A stretch of 64,000 nt of DNA from CAMLQK01 sp035690865 (GTDB lineage Bacteria; Patescibacteriota; Saccharimonadia; Saccharimonadales; UBA4665). Below the pieces are notes generated by a model that worked only from the letters and a program-made list of their open reading frames with translations, ran no database searches and was not told the origin of the DNA. Position numbers and translations under genes: made by a program. Of the stretch, positions 1 through 8,339 are shown piece by piece (the first letter of the stretch is position 1; each line of letters opens with the position of its first letter). The DNA is taken from positions 62,001 to 126,000 of the forward strand of contig DASSKE010000003.1 of assembly GCA_035690865.1 (NCBI GenBank), in the 5' to 3' direction.

Positions 1-1027
1 AGAAGCTCCCTTTAGGATTTTGTATCGACGCCAGCCCTGCAGTGCCCGGGCCATGCCCCAAAGGCTCGTCGGCAATGCCATGCAGGCCACGTTCCAGGAA
101 TATCCGATGGTAATCGTTAGAATCTAAATCGCTGTCGTTACTGCTATGAACGATATACTGTTGGTACACCATGCTGGTTCGCTGGCTGTATAAGCCAAAG
201 CCGAGCACTACAAGAACAACCACCAGCACCAGCCAAAAACGCTGCAAAAAACCCATGAGTAGCTGCCGGTACTGCCAGGCAAAGGCAAAGAGCAAAGATA
301 ATGCCAAGGCAATAAGAGCGCTCCGCGCAAAGGTTAACACCAGTGCTCCTATTTGCACCGCCAGAGCCGCCATCAACCCCCAACGTTCTGTAGCATTCTT
401 GACGCGGGCAACGAGCAAGCTGATAAAGGTAATGGGCAGCAACAAAAATGCAGCCAAAGAGTTAGGGTCACGGAGTGTGGACATAATTCTGGGATATTGC
501 GGGTTATCATCAATAAAAAATGCAGCCCGAACGCCTCTATCCAGCCCATAACCAACGTGCGACAGAATATCTTTAGGCAAAAAGTACTGCAAGATGCCCA
601 AGGCCGCCACCACCGTACTCACCGCAATGAGAATTTTGGCAATGGTTGCGCGAGAAAAATCGGGTTTAAGTAAGGCCGCACTATAGCCAAGCATCAGGAG
701 CGTTGGCAGCCGCATATTAAACGTAAATCCCAAAATGGCGCTTTGTCGATAAATATCTGGGTGTAGCTTCCACAAAAGCATGTGCAAAACGCCGTAGGCA
801 ATAGCACCACCAAGCAGCCAGTAGAATAGTCGGTTTGCCCTTCCCGACCACCACACCAAACAAACAGCGAACACGGTCATTGCCGCAAGCAGGATGTCTT
901 TGGCCACCTTCCAAACCTCAAGTCCGCCCGTAAGCAGGCTTAGCGACTGCGACAAGAAGATATGAAACGGCATATACGCCAATAAGGCGAGGCAAAAATA
1001 AAACGGTATCTGTTTGGCGCGTTGCAT
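1..1027 (-). CDS. O-antigen ligase/polymerase-like membrane protein (3' part cut by window edge)
   Basis: The reading frame opens at the ATG at 1027 and runs off the left edge, so the C-terminus is missing. The translation is a chain of hydrophobic segments. A DPNSLAAFL motif lies near residue 186, an FARSALIAL segment follows about 55 residues later, and GHGPGTAGLAS lies near residue 330. Spaced hydrophobic helices with a D-x-N loop, a conserved Arg-Ser and a late GHGxG loop are typical of the Wzy_C/O-antigen ligase superfamily (PF04932). These proteins join or polymerise lipid-linked glycans on the outer face of the cytoplasmic membrane. The gene is divergent from the glycosyltransferase at 1056, with 28 bp between start codons, so both probably serve surface glycan synthesis. 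The exact substrate cannot be told. Confidence 0.75.
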   Translation of the reverse strand, partial: MQRAKQIPFYFCLALLAYMPFHIFLSQSLSLLTGGLEVWKVAKDILLAAMTVFAVCLVWWSGRANRLFYWLLGGAIAYGVLHMLLWKLHPDIYRQSAILGFTFNMRLPTLLMLGYSAALLKPDFSRATIAKILIAVSTVVAALGILQYFLPKDILSHVGYGLDRGVRAAFFIDDNPQYPRIMSTLRDPNSLAAFLLLPITFISLLVARVKNATERWGLMAALAVQIGALVLTFARSALIALALSLLFAFAWQYRQLLMGFLQRFWLVLVVVLVVLGFGLYSQRTSMVYQQYIVHSSNDSDLDSNDYHRIFLERGLHGIADEPLGHGPGTAGLASIQNPKGSF

Positions 1028-1042
1028 GAGTATTAGTATAAT
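1014..1042 (+). promoter_or_regulatory. Promoter of the glycosyltransferase gene
   Basis: TTGGCG (1014-1019), 17 bases, then a perfect TATAAT (1037-1042). The ATG follows 13 bases after the -10 box, which leaves a leader of only about 7 nt. Confidence 0.6.
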
Positions 1043-1055
1043 TATAGGATAGACT

Positions 1056-2180
1056 ATGGAAAAACGTAAGCACATCGTTATTGACGCTCGCATCCGGCGC
1101 TCCAGCACAGGCCGTTATATAGATCGACTTGTTGAGCACCTGCAAAAAATTGACACGTTCCATCGCTATACTATTTTAGTGCAGCCTGACGACCCCTTTA
1201 AGCCCACCGCCAAAAACTTTACCGCTGTCGCCTGCCCCTTCCCTAAGTTCAGCGCTAACCCAATAAATGACCTGCGTCTTGCCTGGCAGCTATATCGTTT
1301 GAAGCCTGATTTAGTACATTTCGACCTCAGTCAGATGCCTGTTTCTTACTTTGGGAAGTGCGTATGCATGAGCCACGATACAACTATGTATCGCTTTGTG
1401 CGTCGCGGCTCAACGCCGCTACCTCTGTATAGGCTTAAGATGGCCCTCTATATGTTTTTAGTGTGGCAAACGCACACTAAAGCATCTAAGATCCTGGTGC
1501 CGACACAAACGGTGGCCAACGAATTTGCCGAGCGCCAGCCTTTTACGCTTAACAAGTTGGTTGTTACCCTCGAAGCCAGTGAACCTGCCTTTGCGGACAA
1601 AGCCGTTCGGCCTATGGGCTTGCAACAGAACGAAAAATTTATCATGTACGTTGGCACGGCTTTTCCGCACAAGAACCTGCCCGGGCTCATACGGGGCTTT
1701 AATGAATTACACAAAAATGATCCTGCACTCAAATTGGTTCTGGTTGGCAAGCACGAAAAGCACTACCGCGAGCTTATTGATTGGGCCGCCAAGCAACCTT
1801 CATATAAGAATATTATTTTTACCGGCTTCGTAACCGATGCCGAGCTCAAATGGCTCTACGAGCATTGCCAGGCGTACGTTTTTGCCTCTCTGAGTGAAGG
1901 CTTTGGGCTGCCACCCCTAGAAGCAATGACACACGGCGCGCCGGTTGTTTCAAGTAACGCCAGTGTTATGCCCGAGGTAAATGGCGACGCCGCATATTAC
2001 TTTACTCCTACCGACCCCAAGGATATGGCACGCGCGGTGCAGGAAGTACTTGAAGACCCGGCGTTGCGTAAGCTACTCATTAAGAATGGCTACGCCCACC
2101 TTAAAAAATTCTCTTGGGGCAAAATGGCCGCCGAGACACTAACCGTTTACAAAGACGTACTAGAAGAGGTTACCACTTAA
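1056..2180 (+). CDS. GT-B glycosyltransferase (family 1/GT4-like)
   Basis: This 374-residue cytosolic protein is of normal length for GT4-type sugar transferases. The C-terminal Rossmann half starts with YVGTAFPHKNL at about residue 197. It carries the nucleotide-sugar motif EGFGLPPLEAM near residue 280, followed by GAPVVSS and MPEV, the classic E-x7-E region of the Glycos_transf_1 family (PF00534). The N-terminal half (residues 1-180) would be the acceptor domain. The gene is divergent from an O-antigen-ligase-like gene, so a role in building surface polysaccharide is likely. Donor and acceptor sugars are unknown. The start is the ATG 13 bases after a TATAAT box. No Shine-Dalgarno sequence is seen. 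Confidence 0.88.
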   Translation: MEKRKHIVIDARIRRSSTGRYIDRLVEHLQKIDTFHRYTILVQPDDPFKPTAKNFTAVACPFPKFSANPINDLRLAWQLYRLKPDLVHFDLSQMPVSYFGKCVCMSHDTTMYRFVRRGSTPLPLYRLKMALYMFLVWQTHTKASKILVPTQTVANEFAERQPFTLNKLVVTLEASEPAFADKAVRPMGLQQNEKFIMYVGTAFPHKNLPGLIRGFNELHKNDPALKLVLVGKHEKHYRELIDWAAKQPSYKNIIFTGFVTDAELKWLYEHCQAYVFASLSEGFGLPPLEAMTHGAPVVSSNASVMPEVNGDAAYYFTPTDPKDMARAVQEVLEDPALRKLLIKNGYAHLKKFSWGKMAAETLTVYKDVLEEVTT

Positions 2181-2195
2181 CGTAAGCTAGCCTGA

Positions 2196-2657
2196 CTAAC
2201 TTTGGCTTTCTGCCGGTTTTAGAATAACCCGCCGGTCACGAGCTTCGCCCGTGGATTCACTCGCCAGGCCGTATTCTTGGGCTAATTTATGAATAACCCG
2301 CCGGTCAACGGCGCTCATCGGCTTCAATTCCATTGGTTCCCCAGATGCTTTAACTGCCTGGAGCCATGCTTCGGCGCGTTTAGCCAATCGTTCAGCGCGC
2401 TGCTTTTTATATTCTGCAACGTCAACATTTACACGTGTATACTCATAGCCCTGATTCTTAAGGGCGTTGCTCACTAAAAACTGTAAAGCGCGCATCGTTT
2501 CGCCATGCTGGCCAATTAAGAAACCGTTAAGGTGTGTCGAGGGGATTTCAAGTTCGATAACAGTATCTTCGCTTGTAGCATAGACATCGGTGTTGAGTCC
2601 AAAAAAGGACAAGACATCTTCAAGATATTTCTTTGCGAATCGAATTGATTCTTCCAT
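2196..2657 (-). CDS. khpB: KhpB/Jag RNA-binding protein (KH and R3H domains)
   Basis: This is a 153-residue SpoIIIJ-associated (Jag/KhpB) RNA-binding protein. A type II KH domain includes the loop IGQHGETMRALQFLVS at about residues 48-63. The C-terminal R3H domain (about 107-146) contains EPMELKPMSAVDRRVIH. The usual N-terminal Jag_N domain is reduced to about 30 residues, so this is a short family member. The ATG overlaps the stop of yidC in a TAATG junction, which indicates translational coupling. The yidC-khpB pairing next to rnpA-rpmH is a widespread bacterial order. In Firmicutes KhpB binds sRNAs and mRNAs and influences cell division. That role is only inferred here. Confidence 0.9.
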   Translation of the reverse strand: MEESIRFAKKYLEDVLSFFGLNTDVYATSEDTVIELEIPSTHLNGFLIGQHGETMRALQFLVSNALKNQGYEYTRVNVDVAEYKKQRAERLAKRAEAWLQAVKASGEPMELKPMSAVDRRVIHKLAQEYGLASESTGEARDRRVILKPAESQS

Positions 2658-3601
2658 TACCTCTTCCTCCGTTTTTTACCCTTCTTTACTACCGGTTTCT
2701 TTTTGGCTGGGGTCGGCTGTGTTGTGGCAACAACTTCTCCCTCAACAACCTTAGAAGAATCTTTTTTAGATACGCCGCTCCCTATAGAAGCTTCAAGCTC
2801 AACCTCATCGCGTCTAAAGATAACTGCCTGCTGGATATAGGCGACCAATCCGCTCACCAACCAATAAAGGCCAAGGCCAGAAGCAATATTAATAGTAAAG
2901 ATAAAGATCATTGCTGGCAGCAAAAAACGAGTGCTGCGTCCAATTGCGGCGTTCACCTCTGCCTGGTCGGCCTGCTTGCCTTCGCCTGCTGATTTAAAGA
3001 TGTCCCGCAGTGAACGTGCGTCTTTATCGGTTGGCATAAGCTGCTTGCTAGTAAAGTACTGCACAACCGCACTGCCCACCACAATAATAAAGGCTGGTAA
3101 GTAAAATCCCTTAGGACCGTTAGCGGCGCGCGTCAAGTCTACAACCCCAAAAAGTGTCGTGTCAAAATGGTGGATATTAGTGGCCAAGTGCTGCATCCAA
3201 CTCAGGTGCTGTACGAATGGGTACGAAAAATCGATGATTTCTTTGTTATCCACGATAAGACGATGCAAACCACTGTACAAACCAATCAAAATAGGAAACT
3301 GCAAAAAGAGTACACCGATTGAGCCAAGCGGGTTAACGCCATACTCCTTATACAAAGCCATAACCATGACGCTCTCTTTTTGTTTATCACCGGCGGCAGC
3401 CTTTTTGATCTTCTTTAGTTCAGGCTGAATGCGACGCATCACCTTCGTTTGGTGAAGCTGTTTTTTAACCAGCGGCCACATCAACAAGCGGACGATAACG
3501 GTAAAGATAATAATTGCGAGGCCAAAGTTGTGCCCTGGAAGTAAGGCATAAATAAACACCAACAGGTTAAAGATTGGTTGCACAATAAAGGTATCAAACA
3601 T
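2657..3601 (-). CDS. yidC: YidC/Oxa1-family membrane protein insertase
   Basis: This 314-residue polytopic insertase folds proteins into the cytoplasmic membrane alone or with SecYEG. Hydrophobic segments lie at about 11-44, 96-116, 167-188 and 232-265. The 60KD_IMP/Oxa1 hallmark regions include FTVIVRLLMWPLVKKQL, GVLFLQFPILIGLY and a late GLGLYWLVSG. The short form without a large periplasmic domain resembles Gram-positive YidC. The last 45 residues are highly basic and end in KKGKKRRKR, a ribosome-binding type tail seen in SpoIIIJ/Oxa1 proteins. AGGAG lies 11 bases before the ATG, with a TATAGT -10-like box at 3626-3631, so yidC-khpB may have its own promoter after rnpA. Confidence 0.95.
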   Translation of the reverse strand: MFDTFIVQPIFNLLVFIYALLPGHNFGLAIIIFTVIVRLLMWPLVKKQLHQTKVMRRIQPELKKIKKAAAGDKQKESVMVMALYKEYGVNPLGSIGVLFLQFPILIGLYSGLHRLIVDNKEIIDFSYPFVQHLSWMQHLATNIHHFDTTLFGVVDLTRAANGPKGFYLPAFIIVVGSAVVQYFTSKQLMPTDKDARSLRDIFKSAGEGKQADQAEVNAAIGRSTRFLLPAMIFIFTINIASGLGLYWLVSGLVAYIQQAVIFRRDEVELEASIGSGVSKKDSSKVVEGEVVATTQPTPAKKKPVVKKGKKRRKR

Positions 3602-3642
3602 GAAAAATACTACTCCTTGCTGTCTACTATACCACGGTTAGC

Positions 3643-4002
3643 TTACTGATCTGTAGTTTTTGCGAGGCCAGCCTTGATAAATTGTTCCCATATACGCTCT
3701 CTAAACTCCGCAGCATCCATCGTTGCCAGGTGATCGCTGTACACAATAAAGGCCAAATCAAACGGACCGGTTATTTCTGACTCGTGAACGCGCACAAGTT
3801 CATACAAGCGGCGGCGGATGCGATTACGCACTACGGCCGACCGGCTTACCTTTTTGCTGACCACCACCGCCATTCGATACGTCTTTCGTCGAGGGTTATG
3901 AATATACCGCAGCACACCATACGAGCTACGCACAACTTCGCCTCGTTGGTACACAAAACGGAGACTTCCTCGACCATGAAATCGGTGTTTGCGATTAATC
4001 AT
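3643..4002 (-). CDS. rnpA: Ribonuclease P protein component
   Basis: This 119-residue basic protein is the protein subunit of RNase P, which matures tRNA 5' ends together with the rnpB RNA. The RNR-type motif appears as SAVVRNRIRRRLYELVR (about residues 55-71), preceded by RMAVVVSKKVSRS. Both are diagnostic of the family (PF00825). Length is normal. It lies between rpmH and yidC on the same strand, its usual place. No rnpB gene was recognised in this window. Confidence 0.96.
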   Translation of the reverse strand: MINRKHRFHGRGSLRFVYQRGEVVRSSYGVLRYIHNPRRKTYRMAVVVSKKVSRSAVVRNRIRRRLYELVRVHESEITGPFDLAFIVYSDHLATMDAAEFRERIWEQFIKAGLAKTTDQ

Positions 4003-4051
4003 TACAAGGTGGTCTCCGTTAGTGTTAGGCTTAGAAAATCAGTGTGAGATT

Positions 4052-4189
4052 CTAGTGAGACAAGCGTACGCGGCCCTTTAAGCGGCGACGGTGAAGTACA
4101 GCGCGACCGGCGCGGCTGGCCATGCGCTTCATAAAACCGTGGACTCGTGAGCGGTGACGCTTCTTTGGTTGGTAGGTTCGTTTTGGCAT
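4052..4189 (-). CDS. rpmH: 50S ribosomal protein L34
   Basis: The 45-residue protein starts MPKRTYQPKKRHRSRVHGF and continues with MKRMASRAGRAVLHRRRLKGR, the standard L34 sequence (KRTFQPSxxKRxRxHGFRxRM in other bacteria). It is an exit-tunnel-side protein of the large ribosomal subunit. The stop is 49 bp before the rnpA start. A clean promoter directly upstream places the transcription start about 5 nt before the ATG, and no strong Shine-Dalgarno sequence is seen. Confidence 0.97.
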   Translation of the reverse strand: MPKRTYQPKKRHRSRVHGFMKRMASRAGRAVLHRRRLKGRVRLSH

Positions 4190-4200
4190 AAGTAGCTTTC

Positions 4201-4229
4201 ACTTTACAGCATAGCTGGCTCACAGACAA
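4201..4229 (-). promoter_or_regulatory. rpmH promoter
   Basis: Read on the minus strand: TTGTCT (4229-4224), 17 bases, then TAAAGT (4206-4201). The predicted RNA start is only about 5 nt before the rpmH ATG at 4189. Confidence 0.55.
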
Positions 4230-4457
4230 CCGCCTATTTGAGCCTACATGCTAACTAATATGGTTGATATCGTATTGCTATTGGTGAAAATAACAATATT
4301 TACCCTCCAATAATAGCAGGTTTTCCACTTTTCGCCAAGTAGTTTCCACAGTTTTACAGATGAGACCGTGAACTGTGGATAACTCTGCCACCCTGTCTCA
4401 CCTCTATTAGCCGTATTTTTGACTTTAAAATATGTGGAAAAGTCCCGGAAGCTGCGC

Positions 4458-4463
4458 TATAGT
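4458..4463 (+). promoter_or_regulatory. dnaA promoter -10 box
   Basis: TATAGT lies 41 bases before the ATG. No good -35 hexamer is found at the right distance. Instead the perfect DnaA box at 4433-4441 covers that position. Confidence 0.45.
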
Positions 4464-4504
4464 AATGCACATCAAGAGTTATTGAGACAGATTTGAGAGA
4501 GGGT

Positions 4505-5899
4505 ATGCAACAAGACACCTTGTGGCAAGCAGTATTAGGAGAAATTGAACTTTCGATTTCGCGGGGAAACTTTATAACGTGGTTTAAAAACACTGCTCTT
4601 TTGCGATTGGACGACGAGAGTGTTGTTATTGGAGTACCGAACGTATTCATAAAGCAGCAGTTGGAGCGTAAGTACAACAATCTTATTACCGATGTTCTTA
4701 AGAAGAACGGTATCGAGTCGCAAGCCGTAACATACAAAATACACTCTCCTCTTACGCACCAGGATCGCAATTTAACCGCAGACGAGCCAGTAGTGTTGCA
4801 GCCCTCTACCCCCGATAATAAAAGATCTACCAGCGCCGCTGTAAAGCCCCAGCAGCCCACCGCCCTCACCCACAAGTACCGCCAGGGCCTTAACGAGAAG
4901 TACACCTTTGATAATTTTATCGTGGGCTCCGGCAATGAATTAGCCTATGCCGCCTGCCAGGCGATTGCCGCAAATCCAGGCACAAAATACAACCCGCTGT
5001 TCTTATATGGTGGCGTCGGCATCGGCAAAACACACCTAATCCAGGCTGTGGGCAACGCGGTGCTTGCCAAACATAACGATGCCGCACGCGTCGTGTACGT
5101 GTCGAGCGAGCAGTTCCTCCAAGAGTTTGTCGACGCATTGCGCTTTAAAAAGAATACTGACTTTGCCGACTTTTACCGCGGCGCCGACGTGCTTATCGTT
5201 GATGATATTCAGTTCATCGCTGGCAAAGAAAAGGTACAAGAAGAATTCTTCCATACCTTTAATGCCCTTCACCAGGCAAGCAAACAGATTATTATCAGCA
5301 GCGACCGCCCTCCTCACGAGATACCTACACTCGAAGAGCGCCTGCGCTCACGCTTTGCCTGGGGCATGAGCATAGATATGCAAAACCCAGATTTTGAAAC
5401 GCGCTGCGCAATTATTCAGACTAAGGCAACAACACACAACATTACTTTGCCGCACGATGTCGTAGAATATTTGGCCACCCACGTACAGACCAACATTCGT
5501 GAACTTGAGGGCGCCCTTAACCAGCTTCTGGCATTTTGTGAAATGCGTGGCCTCGACCCGAGCCTGACTATCGCCTCCTCTCTGCTTGTAGCCAGCAAGG
5601 CCCGCCCCAAACATATTAGCGCTCGGCAGATTATTGAACGCACAGCACGCTACTTTCAAGTACCGCTCGAAGATATTATGGGACCAAAGCGCGATAAAGA
5701 CATTGTAGTCCCGCGTCAGATTGCCATGTATATGCTGCGTAGTGAGCTTCATTTGAGCTTTCCTAAGATTGCCCGTGAGCTAGGCCGCAAAGACCACACT
5801 ACCGCTATCCACTCTGTTGAAAAGATTGAAAAAGAATCTCGGCTTGACGCTGATATCCGTACAGCAATTTCATCTATCAAGGACCGCCTGTATGCCTAA
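4505..5899 (+). CDS. dnaA: Chromosomal replication initiator DnaA
   Basis: This 464-residue AAA+ ATPase binds DnaA boxes and opens the origin. Domain I is at about 1-75. Domain III carries Walker A GGVGIGKTH at about residue 168 (Ile replaces the usual Leu of GLGKT) and Walker B VLIVDDIQF near 228. Domain IV (about 395-464) includes the DNA-binding signature ELGRKDHTTAIHS. The ATG at 4505 was chosen because the N-terminus MQQDTLWQAVL matches the family. A TTG four codons earlier is possible. GAGAGAGGG sits just before the ATG at tight spacing. It is flanked by DnaA-box clusters and followed by dnaN and recF. Confidence 0.97.
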   Translation: MQQDTLWQAVLGEIELSISRGNFITWFKNTALLRLDDESVVIGVPNVFIKQQLERKYNNLITDVLKKNGIESQAVTYKIHSPLTHQDRNLTADEPVVLQPSTPDNKRSTSAAVKPQQPTALTHKYRQGLNEKYTFDNFIVGSGNELAYAACQAIAANPGTKYNPLFLYGGVGIGKTHLIQAVGNAVLAKHNDAARVVYVSSEQFLQEFVDALRFKKNTDFADFYRGADVLIVDDIQFIAGKEKVQEEFFHTFNALHQASKQIIISSDRPPHEIPTLEERLRSRFAWGMSIDMQNPDFETRCAIIQTKATTHNITLPHDVVEYLATHVQTNIRELEGALNQLLAFCEMRGLDPSLTIASSLLVASKARPKHISARQIIERTARYFQVPLEDIMGPKRDKDIVVPRQIAMYMLRSELHLSFPKIARELGRKDHTTAIHSVEKIEKESRLDADIRTAISSIKDRLYA

Positions 5900-6170
5900 A
5901 AGCTGTGTACGAATAGTGGATAATTATAGGGTTGGTCGTGGAAATGGACTCAATTTGTACTCAGCAATCCACAATACCCGCAGGAACCCTGTGTACGAAA
6001 CAGTAGCTTTCCCCCACATTCCACAGTTCTTTCCACTACGAGAATCCACTGCCCAGGGCCAGCTTTTTAATCTGTTAATAGTCGGGTTATCCACGGTTTG
6101 CACAGCCCTAATAATAAAGACAATACAAGTATATTTCTTTTCTTTTTATTAATAGTTAGAGGACAAGTTT
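5900..6170. other. Second DnaA-box cluster and AT-rich region between dnaA and dnaN
   Basis: This 271-bp non-coding stretch contains near-consensus DnaA boxes at 5915-5923 (TTATCCACT on the minus strand) and 6087-6095 (TTATCCACG). Weaker 7/9 matches are at 5965-5973 and 6017-6025. They are followed by a strongly AT-rich tract at about 6108-6156 that could be the duplex-unwinding element. Together with the boxes upstream of dnaA it makes a plausible oriC. The dnaN Shine-Dalgarno GAGGA lies at its end. Confidence 0.75.
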
Positions 6171-7262
6171 ATGAAGTTACAAGTTACCCAAGAAAACCTA
6201 AATAAAGCACTCGGCACCGTTGCACGAGTAGCAAATACCCGAGGAACACTCCCGGTGCTTGCCAATGTACTTATTAAAACAGTGAACAACAGATTAAGCA
6301 TCTCGGCAACTAACCTTGATATTGCCATAACACAGTTTATTGGCGCTAAAGTAACCGAAGAGGGTTCTATAACCGTGCCCGCTCGCTTGATGCAAGATTT
6401 CGTTGGTAGCCTACCCGGCGGCGCTATCCAGCTTGAACTTGACGAATTCCGCTTGCGGATTGCCGCCGACCAATACAAGTCTACTATCAATGGTGTTTCT
6501 GCTGAGGAATTTCCGGTTATGCCAGAGATCCAAAATGGCACAAGTTGGACAATCTCTGCTCCGCTACTCAAAAAGAGTCTTCAGCAGGTTGTATTGGCGG
6601 CAAGTAATGATGAAGCCCGGCCAGTGTTAACCGGTGTATATTTGCACACCATCGAAGGTACGTTGTATTTGGCAGCAACCGATAGCTATCGGTTGGCCGA
6701 GAAAGCTCTTTCTGGCACGACGGAAGACGTGTCGCTGCTCGTTCCAGTGTCTGCCATGCAAGACCTACTGCGCATCATTAATGATAGCGACGAAGAGGTT
6801 AAAATTACGCATGACGATCAGCAGGTTCTCTTTACTGTGGGCGAAATTGAGCTGGTTGCCCGTCTTATTGAGGGCAAGTACCCGCCCTACCGTAACCTTA
6901 TTCCCACCTCGTTTGAAACCACCGCTACACTAAAGCGGGCTGATTTGCAGAATGTGACAAAAGTTTCGAGTCTGTTTGCCCGCGAAAGTGCCGGCAGTAT
7001 TACTATCGAAGTTGACGAGCTTAAGCAGCAGCTTAGTATTCATTCGGTGGCTTCGCAGCTTGGCGAGAACACGGCGCAAGCCGAGGCTAAAATATCCGGT
7101 TCTGCAAGTATCACGCTTAACTCACGGTATCTGATGGATGCCCTACAAGTGATTTCTAGCGACGAGGTCTCGTTCTGTTTTAACGGCAAATTGGAGCCAA
7201 TCGTTGTTAAAGACCCGGCAAGCGAGGATTATATTCACATCATTATGCCACTGAAGAGCTAA
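6171..7262 (+). CDS. dnaN: DNA polymerase III beta sliding clamp
   Basis: This 363-residue protein has the length and three-fold repeated architecture of the beta clamp, the ring that holds the replicative polymerase on DNA. Typical stretches are LPVLANVLI near residue 28, ARPVLTGVYL and ATDSYRLAEK in the middle domain, VARLIEGKYPPYRNLIP at the domain 2/3 junction, and the C-terminal IMPLKS (usual IMPMRL). GAGGA lies 7 bases before the ATG. recF begins 10 bases after the stop, so the two are probably co-transcribed. Confidence 0.97.
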   Translation: MKLQVTQENLNKALGTVARVANTRGTLPVLANVLIKTVNNRLSISATNLDIAITQFIGAKVTEEGSITVPARLMQDFVGSLPGGAIQLELDEFRLRIAADQYKSTINGVSAEEFPVMPEIQNGTSWTISAPLLKKSLQQVVLAASNDEARPVLTGVYLHTIEGTLYLAATDSYRLAEKALSGTTEDVSLLVPVSAMQDLLRIINDSDEEVKITHDDQQVLFTVGEIELVARLIEGKYPPYRNLIPTSFETTATLKRADLQNVTKVSSLFARESAGSITIEVDELKQQLSIHSVASQLGENTAQAEAKISGSASITLNSRYLMDALQVISSDEVSFCFNGKLEPIVVKDPASEDYIHIIMPLKS

Positions 7263-7271
7263 AATAGAGGC

Positions 7272-8339
7272 ATGATTGTTTCGCTTAGGCTGCAGCATTT
7301 TCGGTCATACTCAGATGCGCGCTTTACGTTTGACCCCTCGGTAAATATTATTGCCGGCCCAAACGCGAGTGGTAAGACCAATCTCCTGGAGGCGGTACAG
7401 GTTGTTGCTCTGGGCAGCTCATATCGGGCCAAGGATGCCGAACTTATAGCTTTTGATGCCCCCTGGGCGCGTCTTGATGCTCAAACCCAGGCCCAAACGC
7501 GAGTGGTAAAGCTGCAGGCCGGGCCGAGTGTTACAAAAACTTTCGAGATTGACAGCACGCCGCTTAAAAGACTTTTGGCGGGCCGTATGCTGCCAATGGT
7601 GCTGTTCGAGCCGGATCATTTGTTGCTGTTGGGCGGCTCGCCAGACATGCGCCGCGCCTTTCTTGATGATCTTATTGAGCGAACGGTGCCGGATTTTGGC
7701 ACAACGCGACGGCATTACAAGCGGGTACTTGCCCATCGTAACGCCTTGCTTAAAAAAGCTGCGCCAGACGTTGCTCAACAATTATTTGTTTGGAATATTC
7801 GCCTTGGCGAGCTGGGGGCGCAAATTGCCCGTGCCCGCGCCAAGCTGATCGCTGAGTGTAACGAACATATTAGCCGCCTTTATACTGAGCTTTCGGGGCG
7901 AGAGAGCCGTGTCGAGCTAGGTTATCTGTGTAAGTTTGACCCGGAGCATTACGAGTCGCAGCTTATGCACAAACTTGAACACTCACTCGACGTGGAAATT
8001 GCACGGGGCTATACCCTCTACGGGCCGCATCGTGATGATATGTCGGCGTCTATTGATGGTCGTTTGGTGCAAGAGGCCGCATCACGGGGAGAAAACCGCA
8101 CACTAGTACTCGCCCTTAAAATTTTGGAGCTGCAGACGCTCGAACGCGTACATGACCAAAAACCACTTTTGCTCCTAGATGATGTTTTTAGCGAACTCGA
8201 TAGTGAGCGCCGCAAAGCTTTGACTCGCTTTGTGCAGTCACACCAAACGTTTATTACCACCACCGACGCAGATGTGCTTACGCCCTACTTTGGGTCGGCT
8301 AAAGTTATAGCAACGACTCTTGCGGAACCTAGAGTGTAA
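7272..8339 (+). CDS. recF: DNA replication and repair protein RecF
   Basis: This 355-residue SMC-like ATPase loads RecA at single-strand gaps with RecOR. Walker A GPNASGKTNLLEA lies at about residues 28-40, the ABC-type signature region ASRGENRTLVLAL near 270, and Walker B LLLLDDVFSELDSERR at about 298-313. Length is normal for RecF. It follows dnaN directly as in many bacteria. Its last 11 bases overlap the end of the convergent gene at 8329. Confidence 0.95.
   Translation: MIVSLRLQHFRSYSDARFTFDPSVNIIAGPNASGKTNLLEAVQVVALGSSYRAKDAELIAFDAPWARLDAQTQAQTRVVKLQAGPSVTKTFEIDSTPLKRLLAGRMLPMVLFEPDHLLLLGGSPDMRRAFLDDLIERTVPDFGTTRRHYKRVLAHRNALLKKAAPDVAQQLFVWNIRLGELGAQIARARAKLIAECNEHISRLYTELSGRESRVELGYLCKFDPEHYESQLMHKLEHSLDVEIARGYTLYGPHRDDMSASIDGRLVQEAASRGENRTLVLALKILELQTLERVHDQKPLLLLDDVFSELDSERRKALTRFVQSHQTFITTTDADVLTPYFGSAKVIATTLAEPRV

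Larger units (their letters stand above)
4190..4504. other. Origin-type region between rpmH and dnaA
   Basis: This 315-bp non-coding stretch holds the divergent rpmH and dnaA promoters and a cluster of DnaA boxes (consensus TTWTNCACA). Perfect boxes on the minus strand are at 4374-4382 (TTATCCACA) and 4433-4441 (TTTTCCACA). One-mismatch boxes on the plus strand are at 4321-4329 (TTTTCCACT) and 4342-4350 (GTTTCCACA). A second cluster follows dnaA. Two clusters flanking dnaA are the bipartite oriC layout known from Bacillus. The box at 4433-4441 overlaps where the -35 of the dnaA promoter would lie, which suggests DnaA autoregulation. Confidence 0.8.
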
